This document shows, one piece after another, positions 1 to 11,860 of a stretch of DNA of 64,000 nt. The position numbers and the translations under genes were made by a program. Each line of letters starts with the position of its first letter. Position 1 is the stretch's first letter. This DNA is from Riptortus pedestris (lineage: Eukaryota > Arthropoda > Insecta > Hemiptera > Alydidae). Under the pieces are notes generated by a model. The model searched no databases. It had not been told where the DNA came from and saw nothing but the letters and a program-made list of their open reading frames with translations. The DNA lies in contig CM032229.1 of NCBI GenBank assembly GCA_019009955.1, forward strand, positions 194,089,001 through 194,153,000, written 5' to 3'.

Positions 1-895
1 CCTTCCCCCACTCCCTAGTCCCCTTCCCCTTCCCAACCTTGTTACTTCTGTTTCCAATGGCAAATATATCAAGAAGGCAGTCACACATGAGTTGTGTGAA
101 CTAAGCAGATTTCCCACATGCTGGTATAACACACTAGTGATCTCATCTCATCGAATTTTGGACTAGAAACCAAAAAGTATAAATTACTCGTTTAGTATTT
201 GAGCTACAAAAAAATGAAACAGACAACAATATTTTAATAAGATTGGTTCAATAAAATTATCCGATCCACCTAATAACAATGCAGACATTTTGAATTTTCT
301 ACCTCCTTTGTACCCCGCCCCTATTCCTGGTCCGATTTCTACCAATAACAAATATAATCTTTAGTGTTGACTGAAACTGTAAAATAAAAAGTATGCTATA
401 AGTTAAACATACATTTTGGAGAAAAGAACTAAAAAATTTAACTGATGACATCATTACATAATGTATTTACAAATATCTCACAAATTAAAAGTTCAATGAA
501 AACCATATTTGGTACTTAACCTTGGAATGAAGTTTTTCAAGATATAACAGCTTATAGCTACTGTGACATGAGTAGGAGGGGGGAGGGTTTACTGAAGACA
601 GAAAACTAAAATATGGAAATATCTCGGTTAATATACAAAATAGAGAAAACACTTACTTAACAACACATTTATAGAACATTACATTTGCACTAAGATTGAT
701 TCGATACAATTTTTTGATCTGACGCATAACAATGGAGATATTTCGAATTTTTTAAATTCCCTTTCTAAACCCACCCTCTCACTGCTCCGATTTCACCCGT
801 TAACAAAATTAATCTTCATTTTTTGCATACAACATTTATATATCGAGTTTGGTAATGATCAGACATCGATTGTGACTGCTTTAACAGAAAAATAT
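1..895 (+). repeat. diverged family A repeat copy
   Basis: Begins with CT-rich sequence resembling the 25-bp satellite at 14.8-16.4 kb. It then carries the family A signature (GTGTGAACTAAGCAGATTTC) and the A-rich middle ending at ACAGAAAAATATGTCTG. Strongly diverged. No exon of the chromodomain gene is recognised here. Confidence 0.5.
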
Positions 896-908
896 GTCTG
901 CATGCATA

Positions 909-950
909 TATCTATCTATCTATCTATCTATCTATATATATACACACACA
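909..950. repeat. compound (TATC)n-(TA)n-(CA)n microsatellite
   Basis: Six TATC-type units pass into TA and then CA dinucleotides, directly abutting the left end of the 953-1429 MITE. Confidence 0.9.
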
Positions 951-952
951 CA

Positions 953-1429
953 CAGGGTCATTCAAAAAGAATGAACTGATTTCAAATCTTTATAGTGCTT
1001 TACACCAGCACTGCAGCAGAACACTTTGAATGCCATTACAAAGAACGTAGTTGTAAGTTTCGAATGATTGCTGGTAGTTGCCGGTAGTGTGCTCTATCGA
1101 TAGTTCTCTGCCGTAATCCCTACTCACAGCAGTTCCCGCCCAATGGATACACCTCTACAAAAATCCTTCTGTGCTATTCAGTTGGCCAAGACCAATTCTG
1201 TTGTGACAGTGCAACGTGCTTCCAGTAGGAGATTCAACCTGCAGTACAGGCCCTCTGCCAACCACATCCAACCTTGGTTCGTACAGTTACGGGACACTGG
1301 ATGTTTGTGAAGATTTATGAGAGCTAACAAAACTTCAATACCGGTTAAATACATGTGTCTTTATTGCAATCTTGTATAAAGATAAGATATAGCTTAATGA
1401 AATCAGTTCATTCTTTTTGAAAGACCCTG
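953..1429 (+). mobile_element. MITE-like element with fragment of a transposase HTH
   Basis: A near-perfect inverted terminal repeat of about 32 bp (953-984, starting CAGGGTCATTC; 1398-1429, ending GACCCTG) bounds 477 bp inside TA/CA microsatellite DNA. It encloses a 55-codon open frame at 1143-1310 (MDTPLQKSFCAIQLAKTNSV, ending RDTGCL). This resembles the N-terminal helix-turn-helix (DUF4817 / HTH_48-like) of insect Tc1/mariner-related transposases. The catalytic domain is absent, so this is a non-autonomous deletion derivative. Confidence 0.7.
1143..1310 (+). pseudogene. transposase N-terminal HTH remnant (DUF4817-like)
   Basis: 55 residues from ATG to TGA. The pattern FCAIQLAKTNSVVTVQRA, then RRFN, then HIQPWFVQLRDTGCL, follows the usual HTH order of these transposases. 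The stop falls where the family normally continues into a linker and a DDE domain. No DDE domain lies between here and the right terminal repeat. Confidence 0.6.
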
Positions 1430-1438
1430 TGTATGTAC

Positions 1439-1450
<12 letters not shown>

Positions 1451-1509
<59 letters not shown>
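1451..1509. repeat. (TA)n microsatellite
   Basis: About 29 uninterrupted TA units just beyond the right end of the MITE and upstream (plus sense) of chromodomain exon 2. Confidence 0.95.
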
Positions 1510-1510
<1 letters not shown>

Positions 1511-1595
1511 CATTATGAATACAACCTCAATAGCTACTTTTTCTAAATAAAAACTGTTAAAAGAATGAAATTATGATAATGAAGAAACTACTCAC

Positions 1596-1967
1596 TGAAA
1601 ATTCTGCTGGCGGTTGTTGAGGCGGTGGCTGAGAGCGAGCTGAGGACTTCTTGGAAGAGCTGCTTCCAGAGGGAGTGGCCCCACTCCCTGAAGACTCGCC
1701 TTCCGAATCAGCTTCCCCTTCTGCATAACTGTCGTTCTTCTTGGCAGATCTGCGCTGAGTCTCCTGTCCCCCTCTCCTCCCTCCTGCTGCTTTGCTGCTA
1801 CTCTTCCCTGTATCAGCATCACTCTCGGCAAGGTATTCGTCGAGCAGCTCGGGGCAATCCAGCTGAGACTCATTCTCCCAAGTCTCTTCCTCAGTGCTGT
1901 AGCCCGCCCAATGGACTTTATATTGTGTTTTACCCTTTATTATCCTGTCCGCAACAATTCTCTCCAC
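1596..1967 (-). CDS. chromodomain gene, exon 2
   Basis: 372 nt, 124 codons, phase 0 at both ends. The acceptor is TTGCAG ending at 1968 and the donor is GTGAGT at 1595-1590. An ATG lies upstream at 1997 in the same frame, but the segment between it and the acceptor reads as intron. With exon 1 the chromodomain gains its conserved first strand, so the true start is at 10005. Confidence 0.82.
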
Positions 1968-4106
1968 CTGCAATTCAGAGTTCGACTCATTACTCATCCT
2001 ACATATAGCTTTCTTGACCTTTTATAGTGCACATTTTACTGTCTATCAGAAAAATGATATTTCTCTAAAAATGGTGTTAGGGAGTCTATAAATGACTATT
2101 AATAATAACTGAATAGTTTAAAAAAAATTGTACAATAAGTTATTGGAGTGGGCTCAATGGCGGTCATTGCTCGTTGAGCGTGTCGGCCTGCCCAGGGATT
2201 ACCAACAAGCCTACAGCAGAATTCTACCTGTCTCCAACTGAATGGATTCAGCAAATAGTTTTGCTTAAAATGTTTCAATAACCTGCTCTTTTCTGTTTCA
2301 GCCAAGACATGCAATGTTTGTTATCACTCTAATAAACATATTTGAGAATACTAAATTAGTTTAAAATATAATTTACTCATAATGCCGAATTTCATTGTTT
2401 AACTTGTAAACATCGTAAAAAAAAAAATACTATAAACAAATTTAAAACAAATACTCCTGATTTTCTATAGGGTAAAATTGTAAAAATGAAAAAGCAGATA
2501 ACATTTTTTTAATTACTTAACAAAGAACACGCATGCAACAAAACATTATTAATTTATATTTCCTGAAACATGATCAAGAATATTTTAGTAAAGTATTACA
2601 TTCCATTCTGCTGGAGTAAAAGCAGAAGAATGTAGGTGAGAACAGGTAATGGAGTGTGAGCGCCCGAATCAGTATTACCTGAGCAGTTAGCTGGAATGGG
2701 CAAGGGAAGGGGAATGGAGGGGCCAACATTCAGGAATAATTCCTCATTTCTCATCTCTCACAGCGAATTTGAAAGAGAGTGATAGGCATAAAATATGATT
2801 TTAGGAATTGCCCCAATGCATAAAGACATACGTTAACCAGCTATGGAAATATTCATAGTATATTAATAATAGAGTTTCCATTGGATGATATTTTTCAACA
2901 CATTTTAAGAAGATGCAAAGCGATTTTAGCTTCTTACTCAATTCTTAATATGATTGAACCAGTGAAGGCATTTGTCCACAGTCAATCCCAAAAACTTTAT
3001 CAAGGGGTAAGATGTCATGATTATCAATTGAGACTATTCCATTCATGTTTGTTATCTTTCACCATTTTATGAAACTTGGTATGTATATTACTACTCTCCC
3101 AACTTAGACTTTAGGCTATATTAATTTTCTCTTTTCATTCTCTCTCGGTTTTTCAGCAAATATGAACATAACAAAAGTTGTTTATTTTATTACTAAGAGT
3201 AACTTTTGTTATACAAACTTTTTTCGTATACTGAATTATAAACGAGATATACGCTAAAACCTATAGCGGAAGTGAACAATTTTATTTGGGACAAAAGACC
3301 CAACCGAAATAAATAAAACTCGGTATGTGTATTAGCACTAACGCTTTCATTATAACAAGCCATACCAACATTTCTAGGGACGAACAGGAGTGGGGGTTAT
3401 AAGGGAGGCCTGAAATTAAAAATAGCGATATTTCGTTTCCTATTGCTTTTTCAGCAAATATGCACATAACAAAAGTTGTTTATTTTGTAATTTAGAGTAA
3501 CTTTTGTTATATACACTTTTGTCCTATACTGAAGTATAATTATTTTAACGCCAGTAACAGGTTGCACCATGTAGAATATACTGGCTCCCCCACCCCTTCT
3601 TTTCTCCCAAACATTAGTTCATGAGAAATGCCAGTTTGCCCTTAAGTGTATTTAATAATTTATCAAATTAAAACGTGAAAATAATATAAACAAACAGTTT
3701 TAGCATTGTGAAGATAATCTAATCAGATTTGTTAATATAATTTAATGTCTTTCAGGATTGAGGTCCTAAATGAATGGCAGGTTGGCGGCACTGAGCCTAG
3801 GGAGGTGTGGGGATACTTCCTTTGTACTATCAGTTCTGCCTCTTCCCTGCCAACGTCATATTGGTCTATGTTTACATGTTACTTGATGCTTATACTTATA
3901 TATTTTATATTTATTAACTCTGCTCCATTGATATATAATATACTTAACACAGCACGTGCCAATATGACTATACAGTTTACAATCGAAACTAACAAAAGAG
4001 TACTTTTATTAGAGGTTATGACGTACATAAAACAGCTGCTGCCGTTGGGATACGTACTTCATTCAGCCTCAAATGATTTCCCGAGCAAAGCCGGGTATAT
4101 TAGCTA

Positions 4107-4146
<40 letters not shown>

Positions 4147-5238
4147 GTAACCTCTGTCTGTACATTGATTTTTTTCGCGAAATTTCACGATAACTTTTCG
4201 TTTCACATGTCATAGACACCATAACTGCATTTTGTTTCTTTCGTGTATGTTTGTTTGTTTATTTGTTTGTTTGTTACCTTTTCACGCATAAACGGCTGAA
4301 CCGAATTTTATGAAACTTGGTATGTATATTACTACTCTCCCAACTTAGACTTTAGGCTATATTAATTTTCTCTGAGACGAACAAGAGTGGGGGTTATAAG
4401 GGAAGCCTGAAATTAAAAATAGCGATATTTCGTTTTCTATTGGTTTTTCGGCAAATATGCATATAACAAAAGTTGTTTATTTTGTTATTTAGAGTAACTT
4501 TTGTTATATACACCTTCGTCGTATACCAAAGTTTAAATGTGTTATACGCTAAAAATTATAGCGGGAGTCAACAATATTATTTACCATAAAAGACTCAACC
4601 GAACTAAATAAAACTCGGTATGTGTATTAGCAGTGAGGCCTTCATTATAATAAGCCATACCAACATTTCTATGGACGGGCAGGAGTGGGGGTTATAAGGA
4701 AAGCCTGAAATTAAAAATAGCGACATTTCGTTTCCTATTGGTTTTCCCCCAAATATAAACATAACAAAAGTTGTTTATTTTGTTATTTGGAGTAACCTTT
4801 GTTATACTCACTTTTGTCGTATACCTAAGTATAAATGAGTTACACGTTAAAACTTTAGCGGGAGCCACATTTATTGGGCACTAACGGCTGAACCGAACTT
4901 AACAAAACTCGGTATGTCAATTAGCATTAATTCTTCCATGATTATAAGTTATATTAAAATTTTTAGGTTCGAACGGGAGGGGGGTATAAGGGAGGCCTGA
5001 AATAAAAATTCACCATATTTACATGAATAAGAGACGGGAAATATAAAAATATTGTAGACAGTGAAGCCTTATCGAACAAATAATTATATTATTAGCAAAT
5101 CCACGGCAACGACGGGTATCAATCCTAAACACTGGGACGGGTAAATGTCAAAATATTGTGCAATGTAAAGCCTGCTAAAAAATACCATCACCATTCAGCC
5201 TCAAATGAATTCCCTGGCGGAGCCGGGTATCTGAGCTA

Positions 5239-5280
<42 letters not shown>

Positions 5281-5815
5281 CGCACAAGGGGTGCGTAAAC
5301 TAGGCATATTTCAGACAAGCTGGTATACGATGTGCTGATGATCTGAACTCATCATCTATTCTCTACTACTCTTGTAGTAAGTAGCCTATGCATATCAGTA
5401 ATCAAAATACCAGCTGGATATGAGTCAGTTACTCTAAGTGAAAATAGAATGAGTAGGAATGAGGGTTTACTGAAGCCTGAGTAATATAAATGTGGGGGAT
5501 GTCCCACGTGAAGTTTAACAATACATAAATCTACAAACTGGTAACACTTAAAACCTCCGTGAATATTAAGTGAACATATACAAATGACAATGAGAAGTCT
5601 TTCAAACAATTTACATTTTAATAACCTCCACAACTGAAAGCGGCTGAATTGTAAACAAGCAGGTCAGCCAACCTCTCAGAGCTAATTGATAAAATATTCT
5701 TGACTAGAAAGAAAAACAATTACTAAAATTTATCTAAATATAATGTATTAATTTTATTGAAAACTACTTACTATATCTATTGCTGCAATTTATAGATTGG
5801 TTATGTACAATTTTT

Positions 5816-5863
<48 letters not shown>

Positions 5864-8800
5864 TAGCTAAGGTACCCGGCTTCGCTCGGGAAATCATTTG
5901 AGGCTGAATGATGATAGTATTTTTTTTGGGTAAGGTTTCAATGTTTACGACACTTCCCGTTTGGGAGCATTGTTTCCCGTGAGGGTCTGCCAGATGACTT
6001 ATAGATGAGAAATTTTACTTTTGAAGAATAAATGAAAATAAGTCCCACTCCACTTTTTGACACACCTTGAATAATTTAAATCATAATCATGGATAGCATT
6101 TATTATAATTAAATAGCAACTATAATGTACATATTTCTTGACAAAAACCAATCCGAACTTACTTATATTCATAATAGAAAATGTGAGTAGAAAACAAAAT
6201 ATAACATTTCACAGGAAATAAGTTAACAGGATTAACTGTGTTAGCTTCCGGACAACTTCCTCTCTTGCTTAAGTGTTATCAGCATTGCTTTAATAAAATT
6301 ACTTCCTCAAAACATTAAAAATTTTGAATTTGCTAATAATTTATATTCCTGTATAATTTATATATAGATTTTATCCTGGGGTAAATAAATAACAGTGGTA
6401 CTCAGAAAAAGAAAAAAAATTATATTGTAAAAGCGAGATGAGGGAAATTGATTGTAGCAACTTCAAATCATATTAAGTTTAAACAAACACAGGAAATAAG
6501 TTAACACAATTAACTGTGTTAACCCCTAGGCAACTTCCGCTCCCTCTTGGGTTTATCAGCATTGCTTTACTTTAATTACCTGTTTGAAACAATAAAAAGT
6601 TTGAATTTTCTTTTAACTTATATAGCTGGTTTAAATAAATAACAGTGGTACCCTAAAAATAATTTAATTTACATTGTAAAAGCGAAGTAGGGAAAGAGAT
6701 CGTAGCAATCCCCCCTCACGCAACATCAAATCATATTAAGTTTAAACGCATATTGTCTTTTGCTATAATGACAATACCAAGTAACATTTAATAGTTATGT
6801 ATAGTACATAGTCATTTCAATATTGTAAACATATCGGAGGAAGAGGATAATATATACCACAACTCAAGAGTTTGAATCCGCACAACTTCTGCTATCACAC
6901 ATGTGCAAATTCAGCCAGACTTAGTTTAAATAATACATTATACTAATTGAATAATACAAATGCTCTTATATTTTAGATTTTTAATGGAAATAAAAAACAA
7001 AAAATGTCTAACTAAAATAAATAACAAATGAGGAGGGGTTAGGGGCGGAGATTTATAACTTCCCTAATCCGAATCACACCTAGAACTATCATATAAGTCT
7101 AAGAACATAACACCATTTGTCATTATATGCCTTTATTAAAACACTTAAGTGTCATTTAAATGAGTACTAATAAAATTGTTGACTCCCGTTGTAGTTTTTA
7201 ATATATAACTAGGTTATGGTTCGTTATACGACCGAAGTTACTCTAAATAACAAAATAAACACCCTCTGTTATTTGCATGTTTGCCAAAAAACCAATACAA
7301 AATGAAATATGGCGAATTTTTATTTCAAGCCTCTCTTATAACCCCCACTGTAATGAATATAACAAAAGTTACTCTAAATTACAAAATAAACAACTTTTGT
7401 CATGTGCATATTTGCCGGAAAACCAATAGGAAACAAAATATCACTATTTTTAATTTCAGGCTTTCCTTACAACCCCCACTCCTGCTCGTCCTTAGAAATG
7501 TTAGTACAGCTTATTATCATGAAGTAGTTAGGTCTAACACACATACCGAGTTTGGAGTAGTCCCATTGAGTTTTTGTACCAAATAAAATTGTTGACACTC
7601 GCAATAATATTTAGCGTCTAACGCATTTATACTTCGGTATACGACGAAAGTGTATATAACAAAAGTTACTCTAAATAACAAAATAAACAACTTTTGTTAT
7701 GTTAATATTTGCCGAAAAACCAATAGGAAACGAAATATCGCTATTTTAAATTTCAGACCTCACTTATAACCCCCACTCCTGTTCGTCTCAGAGAATATTA
7801 ATATAGCCTAAAGTCTAAGTTGAGTTAGTAGTAATATACATACCAAGTTTCATAAAATTCGGTTTAGCCATTTATGCGTGAAAAGGTATCAAACAAACAT
7901 ACACGAAAGAAACAAAATGCAGTTTTGGTGATTATGGCATATGAAACAAAAAATTATCGTGAAATTTCGAGAAAAAAAATCAATGTACAGACAGTCTACA
8001 ATTTCATATATATACTAGCTCAGATACCCGGCTTCGCTCGGGAGTTCATTTGAGGCTGAATGTTGATGGTATTTTTTTGGCAAGGCTTTATTTTGCACAA
8101 TATTTTGACATTTACCCGTCCCAGTGTTTAGGGTTAATACCCGTCGTTTCTGTGGATTTGTTAATAATAAAATTAATTTTTGATGTAAGACTTCACTGTC
8201 CTCCATATTGTCATATTTCCCGCTTCCTGTGCATTATGCATAGATTTGAATTATTAAGGACTAAATATTAACATACATTTGAATTAATTTTTCCAGGTGA
8301 GGTACCTGGTAGTTCATATTGAAAAGAATTCTTGAGCAAATTTCTCTAAATAACAAAATAAACAACTTTTGTTATGTGCATATTTGCCGAAACTACAATA
8401 GGAAACGAAATATCACTATTATTAATTTCAGGCCTCCCTTATAACCCCCACTCCTGCCTGTCCCTAGAAATAGTATGGATTTTTATAAGGAAGGCGTTAG
8501 TGCTAATACACATACTGAGTGTTTTATTTAGTTCGGTTGAGTCTTTTGTGCCAAATAAAATTTTTCACTTCCGCTATAATTTTTAGCGTATATCTCGTTT
8601 ATAATTCGGTATACGAAAAAAGTGTATATAATAAAAGTTACTCTAAATAGCAAAATAAACAACTTTTGTTATGTTCATATTTGCCGATAAACCAATAGGA
8701 AACGAAATATCGCTATTTTTAATTTCTGGCTTCCCTTAAAACCCCCACTCCTGCCCGTCCCTAGAAATGTTGATATGGCTTCTTATAATGAAAGCGTTAG

Positions 8801-10005
8801 TGCTAATACACATACCGAGTTTTATTTATTTCGGTTGGGTCTTTTGTCCCAAATAATATTGTTGACTCCCGCTATAGTCATAAGCGTATAACTCATTTAA
8901 ACTTCGGAATACGATGAAAGTGTTTATGACAAAAGTTACTCTAAATAACAAAATAAACAACTTTTGTTATGTGCATATTTGCGAAAAAACCAATAGAAAA
9001 CGAAATATCACGACTTTTAATTTCAGGCCTCCCTTATAACCCCAACTCCTGTTCTTCTCAGAGAAAATTAATATAGCCTATCTCTCAAGTTGGATCAGAC
9101 TGCTCACGGTGTGCCAATTTAATTTAAAATCGGTTAAGTAGTTTAGGAGTCCATCGCGGACAAACATCGTGACAGGAGATTTATATATATTGATATATAT
9201 ATATAAAAGATATGTATCAATAGTATGGGGGAATACTTGACAAATTTCAAAACAGCTTTGTGTCAAACTATTAAACTTTTCGAACTGCCATTAAAATGAA
9301 TGGTGACATAATTAAATAAAACAACATATCAGTATATGCATAAATTCTAAGTAATCTTTTAATAAAATACCAGAAATCCCAAATGTATAAATTGGTGTAT
9401 TACATTTAAATAAAATATCCCTGACTATTGCAGCAAATCTAACAGATTGAATTCGAAGGCTAAGTATAGGACAGCAATATTATGAAGTCCATTCACATTT
9501 AATTTTATTTAATATCTGAAGTTTATAACATAAAATCTATACTAAATTTCGATATTGTAACAGATCATATAAATTACTTATTATTATGACAACTACTGTA
9601 TAAGTACCTCAAACAAAATCGACCCTAAATTCACAAGAAAAAAACAATCCAAAGTTTAAATATTTTCGGATAAGTTTCATGGAACTACATAACTAAAAAC
9701 ATATAAATTTATAAATGTAAAAAGGTTAATAAATACTTAAACGTTATCAAAAACATGCATGAAATATAAAAATAAGAAGGAAACTAATGAAATTGACAAT
9801 CAAACAATCTGAAGAAAGATTATGAAATATTGCAGTTGAAAGGATCAACAAACGGGTATTATGGTTGGCATCAAGATGGATATTTCAAAAATTTGGCGGT
9901 AAAATGAAATTTAGTAATAATTACCGTGAAATTGTCAGAAGAATTAGCCTGTGCAGAGTCCTTACTTCTGGAAGTTCTCTTTTTCGAGCCAGATTTTCCT
10001 CCCAT
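1596..10005 (-). CDS. HP1-like chromodomain protein (partial, 2 exons seen)
   Basis: Two minus-strand exons (9925-10005, then 1596-1967) join in phase 0 into the first 151 residues. Residues 1-27 are a basic serine-rich lead ending SSDNFT. Residues 28-80 form a chromodomain (VERIVADRIIKGK, then VHWAGY, TWENESQLDCPELLDEY), followed by a charged Ser/Gly/Lys hinge and a proline-glutamine stretch. Chromodomains of the HP1/Polycomb class bind methylated histone H3 tails through a three-residue aromatic cage. The W and Y of VHWAGY are present, and an F stands where HP1 usually has Y. The LDCPEL stretch is HP1-like. The second exon ends at a strong donor (GTGAGT, 1590-1595) and no continuation is seen in 1-1590, so a chromoshadow domain, if any, lies outside the window. 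The 8-kb intron is filled with mobile elements. Family assignment is firm; the exact paralogue is not. Confidence 0.8.
2000..3068. other. intron sequence, no recognised feature
   Basis: Intron 1 of the chromodomain gene on the minus strand. AT-rich, with only short open frames lacking recognisable motifs. No structured RNA or complete repeat was recognised. Confidence 0.5.
3069..4107 (+). mobile_element. Helitron-like non-autonomous element, 3' part
   Basis: Ends at 4107 with a short hairpin (GAGCAAAGCCGGG region), then TATTAG, then CTAG followed by T, all set in (TA)n. Hairpin plus CTRR next to a host T is the Helitron 3' signature. The interior shares with the copies at 4141 and 13548 the block containing AACAAAAGTTGTTTATTTTG. 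The 5' end is missing and no Rep/helicase coding is present. Confidence 0.6.
4141..5239 (+). mobile_element. Helitron-like non-autonomous element, near full length
   Basis: Starts AAAATTGTAACCTCTGTCTG directly after a (TA)n run. It ends with a GGCGGAGCCGGG hairpin, TATCTGAG and CTAG at 5236-5239, followed again by (TA)n. The interior holds repeats of a roughly 295-bp module with an AACAAAAGTT / AACTTTTGTT inverted pair. No coding capacity. Confidence 0.7.
5240..5278. repeat. (TA)n microsatellite
   Basis: TA run between the Helitron-like 3' end and the next family A copy. Confidence 0.95.
5279..5820 (+). repeat. family A repeat copy
   Basis: Shows the 5' landmark GGTGCGTAAACTAGGCA and the internal AACTGAAAGCGGCTGAATTG stretch shared with 24746-25304. 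It ends at a (TA)n tract and lacks the palindromic 3' segment. Confidence 0.55.
5863..8006 (-). mobile_element. Helitron-like non-autonomous element (longest copy)
   Basis: Inverted orientation. CTAG at 5863-5866 is followed by the GTACCCGGC / GCTCGGG hairpin. The other end, near 7977-8004, is the complement of the AATTGTA...TGTCTGTACATTG start found in the 4141 copy. About 2.1 kb, with several copies of the AACAAAAGTT hairpin module in the right half. The left half carries other AT-rich sequence, some of it shared with the copy split at 49.5-51.1 kb. Non-coding. Confidence 0.68.
8015..9185 (-). mobile_element. Helitron-like non-autonomous element
   Basis: CTAG at 8015-8018 starts only eight bases past the previous copy, separated by TATATATA. 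The hairpin ACCCGGCTTCGCTCGGG is intact. The far end reads, on the minus strand, TCTCCTGTCACGATGTTTGT, beginning with the TC expected of a Helitron 5' terminus and preceded by TA-rich DNA. It contains three hairpin modules. Non-coding. Confidence 0.68.
9186..9924. other. intron sequence, no recognised feature
   Basis: AT-rich intron just downstream of chromodomain exon 1 (minus strand). No motif-bearing open frame or repeat family was recognised. Confidence 0.5.
9925..10005 (-). CDS. chromodomain gene, exon 1 with start codon
   Basis: ATG at 10005 opens 27 codons (MGGKSGSKKRTSRSK through SSDNFT), ending in phase 0 at a GTAATT donor (9924-9919). Joined to exon 2 it gives DNFTVERIVADR, the expected edge strand of an HP1-type chromodomain. 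Upstream, a GTAAGT-like donor near 10216 and a GCGCATGCGC palindrome suggest a non-coding first exon. Confidence 0.7.
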
Positions 10006-10620
10006 ATTTACTCAAATATTTAATTCAAGTGAGAAAGGACGCTTGGCTGTCCCAATGGCTTCCCTCCAACTATCCTCGAAACAGAAAACTGATTAGCCAG
10101 AGCAAAATAAATATTTTCCAAGTTATACCTCTCATAGCAAAGGCAACAGATCAAAATATCCATTGTAATTATATCTTTGAGCATATTTTAATTTTTTAAT
10201 AAAAAATTTAAACACTTACTTGGGATAAACAAATATGAAAACAAGTACAGCGCATGCGCAATTAGCCCAAGCTTTCACTACATCGATTCTCCAAAAAGTT
10301 TCTAAATAAGAAGTTGAAAGATTTTCAAAATAATAAAAATTGACGTGGCTTCATAATTCGATTCACCATTAATGCCTTATTATTCGTAATAACATATTAT
10401 TCCTTTGTGAATAATAGGTATAAAGAAAAGAAAGAACGGAAACCAGGATTCGGTCTTTGCTACTCAATAATGCGAAGAGGTTAGAGCAAAGATGTTATTA
10501 ATACCTGCATCTGGTCTGGTTAAATACGTTCGCGGGCCTCTTTTAAAAGTAGTGCATTTCAAAGTAGTGTGCATAATTATTAACGAAAGGGATCAGACAT
10601 GAAATTATAATGATAACCTT
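10006..10620. other. upstream region of the chromodomain gene
   Basis: 5' flank and probable 5'UTR of the minus-strand chromodomain gene. It holds the GC palindrome at 10250-10259. No TATA box was recognised, and the transcription start cannot be fixed by eye. Confidence 0.4.
10250..10259. promoter_or_regulatory. GCGCATGCGC palindrome, possible NRF-1-type promoter site
   Basis: This GC palindrome is an island in AT-rich DNA 245 bp upstream of the chromodomain gene start. It matches the consensus bound by NRF-1/Ewg-type factors, which is common in promoters of housekeeping and chromatin genes. On the minus strand a CCCAA/GTAAGT donor-like site follows about 35 bp later, which would fit a short 5'UTR exon. 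Inference only. Confidence 0.35.
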
Positions 10621-10629
10621 TATATGTAT

Positions 10630-11255
10630 ATATAATTCTACTGTACGTGTGTATGTCACTGAACTCCTCCTAAACGGCTGGACCGATTTGAATGAATTTT
10701 TTGTATGCGTTTGGGTGACGCCCTGGATGGTTTAGATTCACAAATCAGCCCGGCAGATGGAGAAGGAGTGGGGGTTGTAAGGGAGGCCTAAAATTAAAAA
10801 TAGCGATATTTCGTTTCCTATTTGTTTTTCGGCAAATATGCACAGGATAAAAGTTGTTTATTTTGTTATTTAGAGTAACTTTTGTCATATTCACTTTTGT
10901 CGTATAACAAAGTATAAACGAGATATACACTAACAAATTAAAGTGGGAGCCAACAATTTTATTGGGCACTAACGATTGAACCGAACTTAACAAAACTCTA
11001 TATGTAAAATAGCATTAATTCTCTTCGATGATTGTAAGCTATATTAAATTTTTTAGGTTCGAACGGGAGCGTGGGTTATAAGGGAGGCCTGAATAAATAA
11101 TTCGCGATATTTCATTGTCTATTTGTTTTTAGGCGAATGTGCACAAAACAAAAGTTGTTTTTAAAAGTAGCTTATGTTTTAAACATAATATTACTAAATA
11201 TAATATTCTAATCGTTTGAAATATCCTCCAGGACAACTGCTGTCGGGTCCGTTAG
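10630..11255 (+). mobile_element. Helitron-like element, second subfamily
   Basis: Opens with a block (CTCCTCCTAAACGGCTGGAC, then GCCCTGGATGGTTTAGATTC) shared with 27610-27915. It contains the AACAAAAGTT-type module and ends GGACAACTGCTGTCGGGTCC then GTTAG. This terminus differs from the CTAG copies. Confidence 0.55.
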
Positions 11256-11671
11256 TATAATTATAATACACTTTATTAAAATAACTAAATTAAATGAAAA
11301 AAATAGGCACAACATTATAATTAAATCGTAAAATCTGGAATTATTACAAACAACGAAAGTTAGATAGCGACACCGAAATCAATGAGCTTGAATTTGGGAA
11401 ACTAATCCATCGATGTTTGGATTAATTCCACTGATACAAACACGAAAAGAATTTTACAAAATATCGCCAGTCAGCCTTGTACGATGTTTTGATTTATTAA
11501 CTTTCATCATTGAAAAGAACTGTTGGCATTTATAAGTACTGCCCAACGCACAAATCTCTCCTCATCTTCCTCATTTGGAGTAAGTAGTGTAATATTTTTG
11601 TTTAATTGAGTTTTTCAAATCGTCTCGCGGGCCTGTGGTTGCCCACATATGAATTACATCATTATAATAGA

Positions 11672-11860
11672 CTAGTTAAGGTACCTCCGCAAATCGATTG
11701 AATGCTCAAAGTATTTTTGTCTGCAAGGTTTTACTAAATACAATTTGTTTACATTTCCCCGTCTCAGTGTTTCGGGATTATAGCTGAATATTTGATTATT
11801 TCCTCACAAATCCGAATCATACTTAGAGCTATCACATAAGTTTAAAAACTTTACGTCGTT
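11672..11860 (-). mobile_element. Helitron-like 3'-end fragment
   Basis: CTAG at 11672-11675 followed by decayed hairpin and sequence matching the 3' end of the 5863 and 8015 copies, including the CCCGTCTCAGTGTTTCGGG-like stretch. Confidence 0.5.

Noticed and set aside
1968..1997. ATG at 1997 as start of the chromodomain protein
   Set aside because: A TTGCAG acceptor lies between it and the domain, and exon 1 at 9925-10005 supplies a better N-terminus in phase.
2050..9270. Several 60-100 codon frames with KVT..YKINNF..VHICRKTNRK sequence
   Set aside because: Repeated, stop-ridden translations of the Helitron-like hairpin module on either strand.
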